A stretch of 64,000 nt of DNA, from assembly GCF_003584685.1 (NCBI RefSeq), contig NZ_AP018549.1, positions 1,364,001 through 1,428,000 of the forward strand. The letters are read 5' to 3'. Positions within the stretch are counted from its first letter, which is position 1. Each line of letters begins with the position of its first letter. The stretch is from Lactobacillus paragasseri (lineage in GTDB: Bacteria > Bacillota > Bacilli > Lactobacillales > Lactobacillaceae). Made by a program: the position numbers and the translations under genes. Below are positions 1-8,737 of this stretch, one piece after another. The notes beneath the pieces were generated by a model that searched no databases, was not told the origin of the DNA, and saw nothing but the letters and a program-made list of their open reading frames with translations.

Positions 1-474
1 AATAGCTGAGTCACCGCCACCAATTACTGCAACATCTTCGTCTCTAAAGAAAGCAGCATCACAAACGGCACAATAAGATACACCTTTTCCAGCATATTCT
101 TCTTCTCCTGCAACGCCAAGATGCTTATGAACAGCTCCGGTTGCAATAACTACTGCACCTGCTTCATATTCACCTGAATCAGTCTTAACAATCTTTTTAT
201 TACCATCCTGCTCAATACTTTGTACATCGCCATAAGCAAATTCAGCCCCAGCGTTCATAGCAGTTTGATACATCTTTTCACCCAATTCAGGTCCTTGAAT
301 ATCAACAAAGCCAGGATAATTATCAATACCAGCCGTATTATTCATCTGACCGCCATAAATCCCGCGATCAAGAATAACAACTTTTAAGTTAGCCCGAGCA
401 GCATATAATGCAGCAGTTAATCCACCAGGACCTGCTCCAATCACAATTACATCATAATTTTTTCTCTCAGACAT
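1..474 (-). CDS. trxB: thioredoxin reductase, N-terminal part (cut by window edge)
   Basis: Flavoprotein that uses NADPH to reduce thioredoxin in the cytoplasm. 158 residues are visible, and the rest lies beyond position 1. The FAD-binding motif GAGPGG is at residues 13-18, the redox-active CAVC at 135-138, and the start of the NADPH-binding motif (GGGDSA) is at the cut edge. The start ATG has a GAGGCG ribosome-binding site 6 bases upstream. It is the last visible gene of the minus-strand series prfB-hprK-lgt-gpsA-trxB. A 71-base gap with a possible promoter separates it from gpsA, so it may also be transcribed alone. The identification is firm; only the C-terminal part is unseen. Confidence 0.95.
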   Translation of the reverse strand, partial: MSERKNYDVIVIGAGPGGLTAALYAARANLKVVILDRGIYGGQMNNTAGIDNYPGFVDIQGPELGEKMYQTAMNAGAEFAYGDVQSIEQDGNKKIVKTDSGEYEAGAVVIATGAVHKHLGVAGEEEYAGKGVSYCAVCDAAFFRDEDVAVIGGGDSAI

Positions 475-507
475 ATTTTCGCCTCTATTCTTACTTTTTG
501 TAAGTAT

Positions 508-536
508 ATATTACTATGAGAAAATAAAAATTGCAA
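508..536 (-). promoter_or_regulatory. candidate trxB promoter
   Basis: On the minus strand a TTGCAA (-35) lies 17 bases from TAATAT (-10), directly upstream of trxB. A small hairpin (CTTAC, five A, GTAAG; 490-504) sits in the leader between -10 and the ribosome-binding site. The match is moderate and the DNA is AT-rich, so this is a prediction only. Confidence 0.4.
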
Positions 537-545
537 TCCTTTTGC

Positions 546-1565
546 TTAAAGTTGAATTTCTGGCTTTGGAGTTCTTCCCATCATTTGTTTAATTTCATCT
601 TCAACATTGGCATTTTCATATAAAACACGGTAAATTGCTTCACTAATTGGCATATCAATTTTCTTTTCTTGAGCCAATTCGTGAACAGCTTTAACAGTAG
701 TAGCTCCTTCGACAACTTGTCCCATATTTTCTAAGACATAATCTAAGCTCTTGCCTTCACCAATTTGCTTACCTGCACGCCAGTTACGAGAGTTAACTGA
801 GGTACAAGTAACGATCAAATCACCGATACCAGACAAGCCTGAGAATGTCATTGGTTTTGCACCAAAATAATTTACTCCTAAACGTGTGATTTCTGCTAAA
901 CCACGAGTCATTAAAGCTGCCTTAGCATCATCGCCATATCCTTGCCCAACCAAGATACCAGCCGCAATTGCAATAACATTCTTAACTGCTCCGCCTACTT
1001 CAACACCTACTAAATCGTCATTAGTGTAAAAACGAACATAGTTATTTGAAAATACTTCTTGGATTCTCTTTGCATTTTCTTCGCTAGTTGATGCACAAGC
1101 AATTGCAGTCAAATCTTTTTGAGCAACATTTTCAGCATGACTAGGACCTGAAATAGCTACAATTTTTTCACTATTATTAGGATAAATTTCTTCAGTTAAA
1201 ATATCTGAAATTAATTTTTTGCTTCCTGGTTCAATTCCTTTAGTTGCAGTCACTAATAAAGGAGTTGCCCCACTTTTATCTAATACTTTACGTACATTTT
1301 TAGCAACAATTCGAACTGCTTTAGTTGGTAAAACAAATAAAACAATCTCTGCACCTTCTAATGCTTTTTCTAGATCTCCAGTAGCTGGTACATTAGGATT
1401 AAGTTTCCAATTTTTCATATAATGAGTGTTCGTATGGTGCTCGTTGATTTCCTGATTAACACTATCAATATTTCCATATAACACTACATCATTTCCATTA
1501 TCAGCTAACATTGAACCAAGAACTGAACCCCATGATCCATTACCTAAAACTGCAATTTTTGCCAT
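546..1565 (-). CDS. gpsA: glycerol-3-phosphate dehydrogenase [NAD(P)+]
   Basis: Reduces dihydroxyacetone phosphate to sn-glycerol 3-phosphate, the backbone for membrane phospholipids; cytoplasmic. 339 residues, the normal family length. The N-terminal Rossmann motif GNGSWG is at residues 8-13, and the catalytic lysine lies in VGGAVKNVIAIA near residue 190. I chose the ATG at 1565 because the nucleotide-binding strand (MAKIAVLG) begins there. A TTG at 1604 would add 13 unconserved residues and overlap the end of lgt. The gene follows lgt closely and is likely in the same operon, placing lipid precursor supply next to lipoprotein lipidation. Confidence 0.95.
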   Translation of the reverse strand: MAKIAVLGNGSWGSVLGSMLADNGNDVVLYGNIDSVNQEINEHHTNTHYMKNWKLNPNVPATGDLEKALEGAEIVLFVLPTKAVRIVAKNVRKVLDKSGATPLLVTATKGIEPGSKKLISDILTEEIYPNNSEKIVAISGPSHAENVAQKDLTAIACASTSEENAKRIQEVFSNNYVRFYTNDDLVGVEVGGAVKNVIAIAAGILVGQGYGDDAKAALMTRGLAEITRLGVNYFGAKPMTFSGLSGIGDLIVTCTSVNSRNWRAGKQIGEGKSLDYVLENMGQVVEGATTVKAVHELAQEKKIDMPISEAIYRVLYENANVEDEIKQMMGRTPKPEIQL

Positions 1566-1600
1566 TTTCTTACTCAAACTTTCTATAAAAAATATTTCTT

Positions 1601-2437
1601 TCAATCTCTATTATACGGGTATTTTAATCCGCTACCAGCTAAATACCACTTCGGCTTTATAACCTTTCGACGATAAATCCAAAGAATAATCGCCCCAAAG
1701 AACAAAATCAAGCTTAATGCCTGTGAAACTCGAATCGTATTAGCGATATATAAACTATCCGTTCTCATTCCTTCAACAAAGAATCGGACAGCAGAATACC
1801 AAATTACATAACTTAAAAAGATTTCCCCCCGCTTAAACAAATGTTTTTTATGCCTTAAACTCAAAATTAAAATTAAACCAATCAAATTTAAAGCCGATTC
1901 ATATAAATAAGTTGGTTGATAATATGAACCATTAATATACATTTGTTGAATAATGAAGTGCGGTAAATGTAAACTTTCTAAAAATGATAAGGTCGTTTTA
2001 GCGCCATGTGCTTCCTGATTCATAAAATTGCCCCACCGTGCAATTACTTGAGCAGCCATCACGCCAGGAGCAATAATATCAAGCATCAAAAACGGAGGAA
2101 GCATTCTTTGATGACAAAAAACTAATAACACTATTAAGCCAGCTATCAAACCGCCATAAATAGCAATTCCACCATTCCAAATAGCAATTATTTGATCAGG
2201 ATGTTGCGAAAAATATCCCCATTCAAAAACTACATAATAGATTCGAGCACCAATAAAACCAATTGGAACTGCCCAAAGAAGGAAATCAATGAAGTCATCA
2301 GGCATAATTTGTCTTTTTTTTCCTTCATTAATTGCCATTAAAGTGGCAACCAAAACACCAGTAGCCATTAAAATGCCATACCACTTAACCTGAATTGGTC
2401 CCAAATCAAAAGCCACCGGATTTAAAGCTAAACTCAT
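1601..2437 (-). CDS. lgt: prolipoprotein diacylglyceryl transferase
   Basis: Integral membrane enzyme that transfers diacylglycerol from phosphatidylglycerol to the lipobox cysteine of prolipoproteins. 278 residues with about seven hydrophobic segments. Family signatures include [14 protein letters not shown] near residue 63 and [12 protein letters not shown] near residue 135, with the Arg-Gly-Asn of the Lgt signature. The segment [10 protein letters not shown] carries Tyr where E. coli Lgt has His103; I believe Tyr is usual in lactobacilli and streptococci, so it is not a defect. The start overlaps the hprK stop by four bases (ATGA), which implies translational coupling. Confidence 0.95.
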   Translation of the reverse strand: MSLALNPVAFDLGPIQVKWYGILMATGVLVATLMAINEGKKRQIMPDDFIDFLLWAVPIGFIGARIYYVVFEWGYFSQHPDQIIAIWNGGIAIYGGLIAGLIVLLVFCHQRMLPPFLMLDIIAPGVMAAQVIARWGNFMNQEAHGAKTTLSFLESLHLPHFIIQQMYINGSYYQPTYLYESALNLIGLILILSLRHKKHLFKRGEIFLSYVIWYSAVRFFVEGMRTDSLYIANTIRVSQALSLILFFGAIILWIYRRKVIKPKWYLAGSGLKYPYNRD

Positions 2438-3393
2438 TTCTTGCTTTCACCTTCGTCTTTTTTAGAATTATCTGAGATTAATTCAGTAAGATTTTGTTCA
2501 AATTTTTGGCTTGCGTCATATCCCATCTTCTTAGCTCTAAAGTTCATCGCAGCAACTTCAATAATAATTGCTAAGTTTCGTCCAACTTTAACAGGAACCG
2601 TTACTTGAGGAACGTCTACTTCAAAAATCTCACGTGTCTTTTCATTGAATCCCAAACGATCATAGTTAGCCTTAGGATCCCAATTTTGCAAGCAAATTAT
2701 TAATTGTATTTCAGTACTATCCTTAACCGCGCCAGCACCAAAAAGATTCATCACATCAATAATTCCAATTCCTCGAATTTCCATTAAGTGCTTCAAAATT
2801 TTGGGAGCTTCCCCAACTACAGTCTTATCATCTTTTTGGTAAACATCAACTCGATCATCCGCAATTAAACGGTGTCCTCTTTTAACTAAGTCTAAGGCAG
2901 TTTCTGACTTACCAACACCAGAATTTCCAATAATTAAGACACCCATTCCGTAGATTTCTACTAAAACACCGTGAATACTCTTTCTTGACGCTAATTTTTC
3001 ATCTAAAAACTGAGTAATCACACTTGATAAATGCGTTGTAGCCATATTGCTAGAAAAAACAGGGATATTCTCTTTCTCAGCAGCCTCAAGCATTTCGGAA
3101 GGAATTGGTAAACCACGAGACACAATAAAACAAGGGGTCTCAGGAGTAGCCATCTTATTAAAAACCCGCTCGCGTAAATCATGGTCTAAACGTGCACTAT
3201 AAGAAATTTCGGTTCTTCCTAAAAGTTGAATTCGATTTTTAGGATAAAAGTCAAAATATCCTGTTAATTCTAACCCTGGTCGCGAAATATCTGAAGTATC
3301 AATTAACTTTTGACTTAAATATTCTTTTCCTTCAATAATCTTAAGTGAAGGTACATCTTTTACTAATTCGCTAACTTTAACTGCTTCAACCAT
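2434..3393 (-). CDS. hprK: HPr kinase/phosphorylase
   Basis: Bifunctional enzyme that phosphorylates and dephosphorylates Ser46 of HPr, setting carbon catabolite control through CcpA. 319 residues, full length. The P-loop GNSGVGKSE is near residue 155, with the catalytic region IADDRVDVY just after it. The HprK signature [15 protein letters not shown] is near 205. Its substrate HPr is encoded at 37079-37345, in the same window but a separate transcription unit. It overlaps lgt by 4 bases and the upstream small membrane protein gene by 8, so the three are probably one operon. Confidence 0.96.
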   Translation of the reverse strand: MVEAVKVSELVKDVPSLKIIEGKEYLSQKLIDTSDISRPGLELTGYFDFYPKNRIQLLGRTEISYSARLDHDLRERVFNKMATPETPCFIVSRGLPIPSEMLEAAEKENIPVFSSNMATTHLSSVITQFLDEKLASRKSIHGVLVEIYGMGVLIIGNSGVGKSETALDLVKRGHRLIADDRVDVYQKDDKTVVGEAPKILKHLMEIRGIGIIDVMNLFGAGAVKDSTEIQLIICLQNWDPKANYDRLGFNEKTREIFEVDVPQVTVPVKVGRNLAIIIEVAAMNFRAKKMGYDASQKFEQNLTELISDNSKKDEGESKK

Positions 3394-3664
3394 TTTTGTT
3401 GTCCTCTTTATCTTCTACATCTTTGACTGAAACATCTCGTGCTTTCTTTCGCTTTTGATTATTGCTAGTTGGCTGCACTGGATTATGAATACCAGAATCA
3501 GTTGAATCTTTCTTATTACCTGAAAACTTAGCTATCAACCAAATTATCAAGGCAACAATTAATGCGGCCGGTAAAAGTCCAATAAAGAACTTAAACACGG
3601 AAAATAAGATACTTAAAATAACTAATGCAGCTAATACTAATATTAAAATAGTTACAAATCCCAT
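3386..3664 (-). CDS. small membrane protein of unknown function
   Basis: 92 residues. Two hydrophobic stretches cover about residues 4-24 and 28-47, followed by a charged, lysine- and aspartate-rich cytoplasmic-type tail (residues 50-92). I do not recognise a named family. It sits between prfB and hprK, overlaps hprK by 8 bases and has an AAGGA ribosome-binding site, so it is very likely a real operon member. The tight coupling to hprK could suggest a membrane-linked role in the same control circuit, but nothing in the sequence demonstrates this. Confidence 0.7.
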   Translation of the reverse strand: MGFVTILILVLAALVILSILFSVFKFFIGLLPAALIVALIIWLIAKFSGNKKDSTDSGIHNPVQPTSNNQKRKKARDVSVKDVEDKEDNKNG

Positions 3665-3683
3665 AAGCTTTTTTCCTTAACAT

Positions 3684-4800
3684 TTAGTTTGGATTTTTTT
3701 GACTTAAAAGCCACTGTAAATAAGCATAAATAAAATTATCTAATTTTCCATCCATTACGCCATTCACGTCACTTGTTTCAAAATTAGTTCGATGATCTTT
3801 CACCATATTATAGGGATGGAAGACATATGAACGAATTTGAGAGCCAAAACCGATTTCTTTTTGATTGCCTTTGAGTTCTTCTGTTTGCTTCTTTTTCTTT
3901 TCCTCTTCCAGCTGGAACAATTTAGCACGCAGCATATTCATTGCAGTTTCTCGATTTTGTAATTGAGAACGTTGAGCTTGTGATGATGTAACAATTCCAG
4001 TAGGCAAGTGAGTGATTCTAACAGCACTTGAAGTCTTGTTAATATGCTGACCACCTGCACCGCTTGAACGATAAACATCAATTCTTAAATCATCTGGATT
4101 AATATCAACCTCAATGCTCTGATCAATCTCGGGTATAACCTCAACCGAAGCAAAAGAGGTATGGCGTCTTTTAGCGGAATCAAAAGGAGAAATTCTGACT
4201 AGCCGGTGGACGCCATTTTCTGACTTAAGTAAGCCAAAAGCATTCTTACCTTGAATTCTGACACTTACACTTTTAACTCCCGCTTCCTCACCAGGCTCAT
4301 AATCTTCAATTTCAAATTTCAAATCATGATTAGCTGCATAGCGTTGATACATTCTTAAAAGCATATCAGCCCAATCCATGGCCTCTGTGCCACCTGCACC
4401 AGGATGGATTTCCATCAGAGCATTATGTTGGTCATATTTATCTGATAACAATAATGATAATTCATAATCATGAAAACTTTGTGATAATGAAAACATCTCT
4501 TTAGCTAATTCTTCACTTAACTCAGGATCTGGATCAGTTTTAAGCAATTCTAAGGCTGTTTGAGCATCTTCAAACTTTTCTTCAAGTTGCTTGAAATTTT
4601 CGCTCTTTTCTTTCATCCGATTAGTTTCATTAATTAAACTTTGTGCTTGTTCTTGATCATCCCAAAAACCGGGTTCCGCCATTTTCTGCTCATTGATTGC
4701 AATCCCCTCGTTTAATGAATCAAAGTCAAAGAGACCTCCTAAAATGTTCTAACTTAGGATTTAATTCATTTAGTTTTGCTTGAATTTCACTAATCTCCAT
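3684..4800 (-). CDS. prfB: peptide chain release factor 2 (programmed +1 frameshift)
   Basis: Releases completed proteins at UGA and UAA codons. The gene is read in two frames: 24 codons from ATG at 4800 (MEISEIQAKL...) end at an in-frame TGA at 4728-4726. A +1 slip at CTT-TGA-C then enters the main frame, which continues for 347 residues to give about 371 in all. The tripeptide motif SPF (ISPFDSAKRR), which reads UGA, and the catalytic GGQ (SSGAGGQHINK) are both present. Treating the ATG at 4682 as the start would lose the first 39 residues. It leads the prfB-hprK-lgt series and follows secA, as in Bacillus subtilis. Confidence 0.96.
4725..4740 (-). promoter_or_regulatory. prfB recoding site
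   Basis: On the minus strand the sequence is AGGAGG TCT CTT TGA C. It has an internal Shine-Dalgarno-like AGGAGG, a 3-base gap, the slippery CTT codon, and a UGA in the weak C context. This is the classic RF2 autoregulatory element: low RF2 lets ribosomes pause at UGA and slip +1. The two reading frames join perfectly across it. Confidence 0.95.
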
Positions 4801-4850
4801 TTTTATATTCCTCACATCATCTAAATCACTTTTACTTTAATAATAGCAAA

Positions 4851-4877
4851 AAAGAGAGACATTATCTGCCTCCCTTT
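4851..4877 (-). terminator. intrinsic terminator after secA
   Basis: On the minus strand an 11-pair stem (AAAGGGAGGCA with TGTCTCTCTTT, two G-U pairs) and a GATAA loop are followed by a T run. It lies just after the secA stop and before prfB, so prfB probably has its own promoter in 4801-4850. Confidence 0.75.
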
Positions 4878-4880
4878 GTT

Positions 4881-7280
4881 TTATCGACTAATGTTTTGTC
4901 GTATTTGAGCCTTCATGAATAGACGGGTGGCATCAAATTCGATATCACTGATCATTTCTTCAAACATTCTATAGCCTGCTTCTTGATATTCAACTAATGG
5001 ATTAAGTTGTCCATATCCTCTCAAACTAATAGATTGACGTAGTTGATCCATCGCATCAATATGATCAGTCCAGCGTTCATCTACGACACGCAAGATAACA
5101 ACTTTTTCAAATTCTAGCATTTGCTCAGGATCAGCCAGTTGTTTTTCTTTTTCGGCGTAATTATCTTCGGCAATCTTGTAAAGACGCTTTTTAAGTTCTT
5201 CAGCACTTAAGTGCTTAATATTAAGTTTCTTAGTAGTTTCTTCATCAGTAATAGCAGATGAAATAAAGTCCCTTAATTGATCGTTGCGCCAGTCCTTTTT
5301 ATCGCCTTGCGTATACATATCAACTTGATGATCGATAGTTCGTTTAATCATTGGCATCAGCACAGGTTTTAATGATTTTTCTTCAGAAATAACCTGCATT
5401 CTTTCCCCATAGATAATTTCACGTTGAGTACGCATAACATCATCATACTGCAAGGTCTGCTTACGAGTATCGTAGTTGTTACCTTCAACACGTTTTTGAG
5501 CTGATTCAACCTGCTTAGTGATCATCCGTGATTCAATTACTTTATCATCATCATTATCAGAGATTCGATCAAGGAATAATTTTACACGGTCCCCACCAAA
5601 ACGCTTCATCAAATCGTCTTCTAGAGAAAGATAAAATCTTGTTACACCAGGATCTCCTTGACGACCAGATCTACCACGTAGCTGATTATCAATACGACGA
5701 GATTCATGACGTTCAGTACCAATAACTGCCAAGCCACCTAACTCTTTTACACCAGGCCCTAACTTGATATCTGTACCACGACCGGCCATGTTAGTAGCAA
5801 TAGTTACTGCTCCTCTTTGACCAGCATTCATAATAATTTCTGCTTCTTTAGCATGGTTCTTGGCATTCAAAACAGCATGCGGAATACCAGCTTGATCAAG
5901 CATCTTACTTAAACGCTCAGAACTTTCAATTGCCACAGTACCAACCAAGACAGGCTGTCCTTTAGCATGACGTTCCTTAATTTCTTTTACTACAGCTTCA
6001 AATTTAGAATCTAAAGTTGGATATAGGATGTCAGGCAAATCTTTACGAGCAATTGGTCGGTTAGTTGGAATAGTAATTACTTCCATGTTGTAAATTTCAC
6101 GGAATTCTTCTTCCTCTGTTTTAGCCGTACCAGTCATACCAGCAAGTTTTTTGTACATTCTAAAGAAGTTCTGGTAAGTAATGGTTGCTTGCGTTTTTGA
6201 TTCTTCTTGAATCTTAACTCCTTCTTTAGCTTCGATTGCTTGGTGAAGTCCATCAGAATAGCGACGTCCTTCCATTACACGTCCAGTAAAGGAGTCAACA
6301 ATCATAACTTCGCCATTTTGAACTACATAGTCAATATCTTTCAACATAATGTAGTTAGCTCTCAACGCTTGGTCAATGTGGTGAACTAAAACCTGATTAT
6401 CAATATCATATAAGTTCCTTAAGCCGAAATGTTCACAAGCTTTTTTAATTCCTTGGTTGGTCAAATTAATAGTTTTAGTTGGCCAATCAATCTTGTAATC
6501 ACCGTGATCTTCATCGTCATCCGCATCATCATCACTTTTATCTTCAGTTAAAGTCTTAACAAAGCGGTCTGCACGAATATATTCACTATTAGCCTGCTCT
6601 GCTTGTCCAGAAATAATTAAAGGTGTTCTAGCTTCATCGATTAAAATTGAGTCAACCTCATCGATAATTGCATAGTTAAGTGGACGTTGCACCATTTGAT
6701 CCTTGTAGACAACCATGTTATCTCTTAAATAATCAAATCCTAACTCAGAGTTAGTGGAGTAGGTAACGTCGCAGTTATAAGCGTCTCGCTTTTCATCAGC
6801 AGACATAGAATTAAGGTTCAAACCCACAGTCAAGCCAAGCCACTTATATAGTTGACCCATTTCACTTTCGTCACGGCTTGATAAGTACTCGTTAACTGTT
6901 ACAACATGAACGCCTTTTCCTGTTAAAGCATTTAAATAAACAGGTAGAGTAGCTGTTAAGGTCTTACCTTCACCAGTCATCATTTCTGCGATATTCCCGT
7001 AATGAAGTGCAATACCACCAATGATCTGAACGCGGAAAGGATATAATCCTAAAACTCTCTTAGCTCCTTCACGTGCTGTCGCAAAAGCTTCTGGCAAAAG
7101 ATCGTCTAACGTCTCGCCCTTTTCTAAACGTTTGCGAAATTCGGGCGTTTTTGCTTGTAATTGTTCATCAGACAATTTTTCATATTCGTCTGCTAAAGAT
7201 TCTACCTTAGTTGCTAATTTTTCAAATTTTTTTAATTCTCTTCTGTCATTGTCATAAATTTTTTTAAGAATATTAGCCAT
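4881..7280 (-). CDS. secA: preprotein translocase ATPase SecA
   Basis: Motor ATPase that drives secretory proteins through SecYEG at the membrane. 799 residues. Walker A ([10 protein letters not shown]) is near residue 102 and Walker B ([16 protein letters not shown]) near 205. The second nucleotide-binding domain carries [12 protein letters not shown] and the [10 protein letters not shown] motif near 540-580. The helical scaffold domain with [17 protein letters not shown] is near the end. It ends shortly after this domain and lacks the C-terminal zinc-binding SEC-C tail present in some SecA proteins. An Asp/Glu-rich insert sits near residues 248-260. It lies downstream of hpf, as in Bacillus. 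Confidence 0.97.
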   Translation of the reverse strand: MANILKKIYDNDRRELKKFEKLATKVESLADEYEKLSDEQLQAKTPEFRKRLEKGETLDDLLPEAFATAREGAKRVLGLYPFRVQIIGGIALHYGNIAEMMTGEGKTLTATLPVYLNALTGKGVHVVTVNEYLSSRDESEMGQLYKWLGLTVGLNLNSMSADEKRDAYNCDVTYSTNSELGFDYLRDNMVVYKDQMVQRPLNYAIIDEVDSILIDEARTPLIISGQAEQANSEYIRADRFVKTLTEDKSDDDADDDEDHGDYKIDWPTKTINLTNQGIKKACEHFGLRNLYDIDNQVLVHHIDQALRANYIMLKDIDYVVQNGEVMIVDSFTGRVMEGRRYSDGLHQAIEAKEGVKIQEESKTQATITYQNFFRMYKKLAGMTGTAKTEEEEFREIYNMEVITIPTNRPIARKDLPDILYPTLDSKFEAVVKEIKERHAKGQPVLVGTVAIESSERLSKMLDQAGIPHAVLNAKNHAKEAEIIMNAGQRGAVTIATNMAGRGTDIKLGPGVKELGGLAVIGTERHESRRIDNQLRGRSGRQGDPGVTRFYLSLEDDLMKRFGGDRVKLFLDRISDNDDDKVIESRMITKQVESAQKRVEGNNYDTRKQTLQYDDVMRTQREIIYGERMQVISEEKSLKPVLMPMIKRTIDHQVDMYTQGDKKDWRNDQLRDFISSAITDEETTKKLNIKHLSAEELKKRLYKIAEDNYAEKEKQLADPEQMLEFEKVVILRVVDERWTDHIDAMDQLRQSISLRGYGQLNPLVEYQEAGYRMFEEMISDIEFDATRLFMKAQIRQNISR

Positions 7281-7383
7281 TTAATCGGTCCTTAAGTTTA
7301 AATTTTGTGCACAAATCTAAAATAATACTATGTAATTTTAACATTAATTTGGAAAAATGAGAAACCTACTATTGCAAGAAAAA

Positions 7384-7414
7384 GCCTCTTAAGCTAATTC
7401 ATTACTTAAGAGAC
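7384..7414 (-). terminator. intrinsic terminator after hpf
   Basis: On the minus strand CTCTTAAG and CTTAAGAG form an 8-pair stem around an 11-base loop, followed by GC and a TTTTTC tail. It separates hpf from secA. Confidence 0.7.
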
Positions 7415-7438
7415 TATCAATTAATAAAATTGTTTTAA

Positions 7439-7984
7439 TTATTCGTTAGTTTCAATTAAACCGTAACGACCATCATTTCTGCGATATACAATACTTGTAC
7501 CATTAGTATCTGCATCTTCAAAAACAAAGAAGTCATGACCCAATAAATCCATTTGCAAAACTGCTTCTTCTGCGTTCATTGGTTTCAAATCTAAGTGCTT
7601 ATTACGAACAATATCAAATTCCTTAGGTGTCTTCTTTTCTTCTTCTAAGTCTTCATAGAAGAAGTCTTTCAATCCCTTTTCACGGCTCTTTCTATTAATA
7701 CGAGTCTTGTATTTTCTAATTTGACGCTCTAATTTTTCAGAAACGAAATCAATGCTCTTGTACATATCATCAGTTGTATCTTCAGCACGTAAAACTAAGT
7801 ATGGAAGCGGAATTGTCACTTCAACTTTAGCAGTGTGATCTGGATAAACTTTTAAATTGATATGAGCAATTACATCGGAATTAATTTCGAAGTACTTTTC
7901 GAGCTTATCCAATCTCTTTTGAACATAATCTCTTAAGGCATCAGAAACTTCGATATTTTCTCCACGAACATTGTATTTTAACAT
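7439..7984 (-). CDS. hpf: long-form ribosome hibernation-promoting factor
   Basis: Binds the 30S subunit and joins ribosomes into inactive 100S dimers in stationary phase or starvation. 181 residues, the long form. The N-terminal ribosome-binding domain (residues 1-100, MLKYNVRGENIEVSD...) has the basic helix LERQIRKYKTRINRK. A linker follows, and the C-terminal dimerisation domain (about 125-181) contains EEAVLQMDLLGHDFFVF. I chose the ATG at 7984 for its GGAAGGAG ribosome-binding site; an upstream in-frame start (8029) would add 15 unconserved residues. A cre-like site lies at the promoter. Gene order comFA-comFC-hpf-secA-prfB is as in Bacillus. Confidence 0.95.
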   Translation of the reverse strand: MLKYNVRGENIEVSDALRDYVQKRLDKLEKYFEINSDVIAHINLKVYPDHTAKVEVTIPLPYLVLRAEDTTDDMYKSIDFVSEKLERQIRKYKTRINRKSREKGLKDFFYEDLEEEKKTPKEFDIVRNKHLDLKPMNAEEAVLQMDLLGHDFFVFEDADTNGTSIVYRRNDGRYGLIETNE

Positions 7985-8031
7985 TGTAGATTCTCCTTCC
8001 AACGTCTTATGACGTTTTTCTTTACACATCT

Positions 8032-8057
8032 AGTATAGCAAATTGTAAGCGGTTTTA
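8032..8057 (-). promoter_or_regulatory. hpf promoter (extended -10) with cre-like site
   Basis: On the minus strand TGC-TATACT is an extended -10 box at 8040-8032. Immediately upstream, at 8044-8057, TGTAAGCGGTTTTA (plus-strand reading) differs from the CcpA operator consensus at one core position (TA in place of CA). The overlap with the promoter would suit repression. The promoter is reasonably likely; CcpA binding is inference. Confidence 0.45.
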
Positions 8058-8065
8058 CTAATCAT

Positions 8066-8737
8066 TTATCTACTAATTGTAAAACTATTTATTTTACAAT
8101 TAGGATAAGCTTCTAATACCGCATCCCGAGCATGATATAAGGTCCGTCCCGTTGTATAAATATCGTCTAACAACAAAATTTTTCCTCGGACATTCTTGTT
8201 TCTAATTGCTGAAAATGTCTGCTTAGTTAGCAACCGCTCTTGTCTATTTTTTTCACCTTGGGCTTTTTCAGTCTCCGCCTTAACCAATAAATCTGTTAAA
8301 GGGACAAATTTTTGATAAATAGAAGCAATTGTTTCAAATCCTCTTTTTCGTAAATGGCTGGGAGAACTAGGAATCGGGACATAATAATCTGCTTTTGGCA
8401 AAGAATTAACTAATTCAGCTAGTACATAGCTCAAAACGTAGTCGCCATAGCGTTTATACTGCACCATCAAGTCATGAAAAGCTTCATTATATTGATATAT
8501 GGCTTTATTGTCTAATATATTGCCTGCGTATTTTTGCTGCCATTTAATACAATCAGAGCACAATCCTTTTTTATTTATTTCTTTGTTGCAGCCTGAACAT
8601 ACGATGCCTTTCTTTTTGACAAACTTTTGTAAACAATCAGAACAGGCATACTTTTCTTTAGATTTAACAAATGAAAAAATTATTTCGTAATTAATTTGTC
8701 TCTTAAAATTAGACTTACACAGTAGACATTTACTCAT
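8066..8737 (-). CDS. comFC: competence protein ComFC (phosphoribosyltransferase-like)
   Basis: 223 residues. The N-terminal zinc-finger cysteines come in CxxC-type pairs (residues about 4-7, 32-35, 48-51, 59-62). The C-terminal phosphoribosyltransferase fold has the PRPP-loop motif LLLDDIYTTGRT near residue 190. ComFC acts with the ComFA ATPase in uptake of transforming single-stranded DNA at the inner face of the membrane. The start overlaps the comFA stop (ATGA). The gene is intact, although lactobacilli of this group are not known to be naturally transformable. Confidence 0.93.
   Translation of the reverse strand: MSKCLLCKSNFKRQINYEIIFSFVKSKEKYACSDCLQKFVKKKGIVCSGCNKEINKKGLCSDCIKWQQKYAGNILDNKAIYQYNEAFHDLMVQYKRYGDYVLSYVLAELVNSLPKADYYVPIPSSPSHLRKRGFETIASIYQKFVPLTDLLVKAETEKAQGEKNRQERLLTKQTFSAIRNKNVRGKILLLDDIYTTGRTLYHARDAVLEAYPNCKINSFTISR

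Noticed and set aside
1219-1422. Plus-strand open frame inside gpsA
   Set aside because: Antisense shadow of a well-conserved gene, with no ribosome-binding site or family-like sequence. The same applies to the other short antisense frames in secA, rny, pgsA, ptsI, clpE, mvaA and glnA.
1566-1604. N-terminal extension of gpsA from a TTG
   Set aside because: Thirteen extra residues precede the Rossmann strand and are not family-like; the ATG at 1565 gives the normal length.
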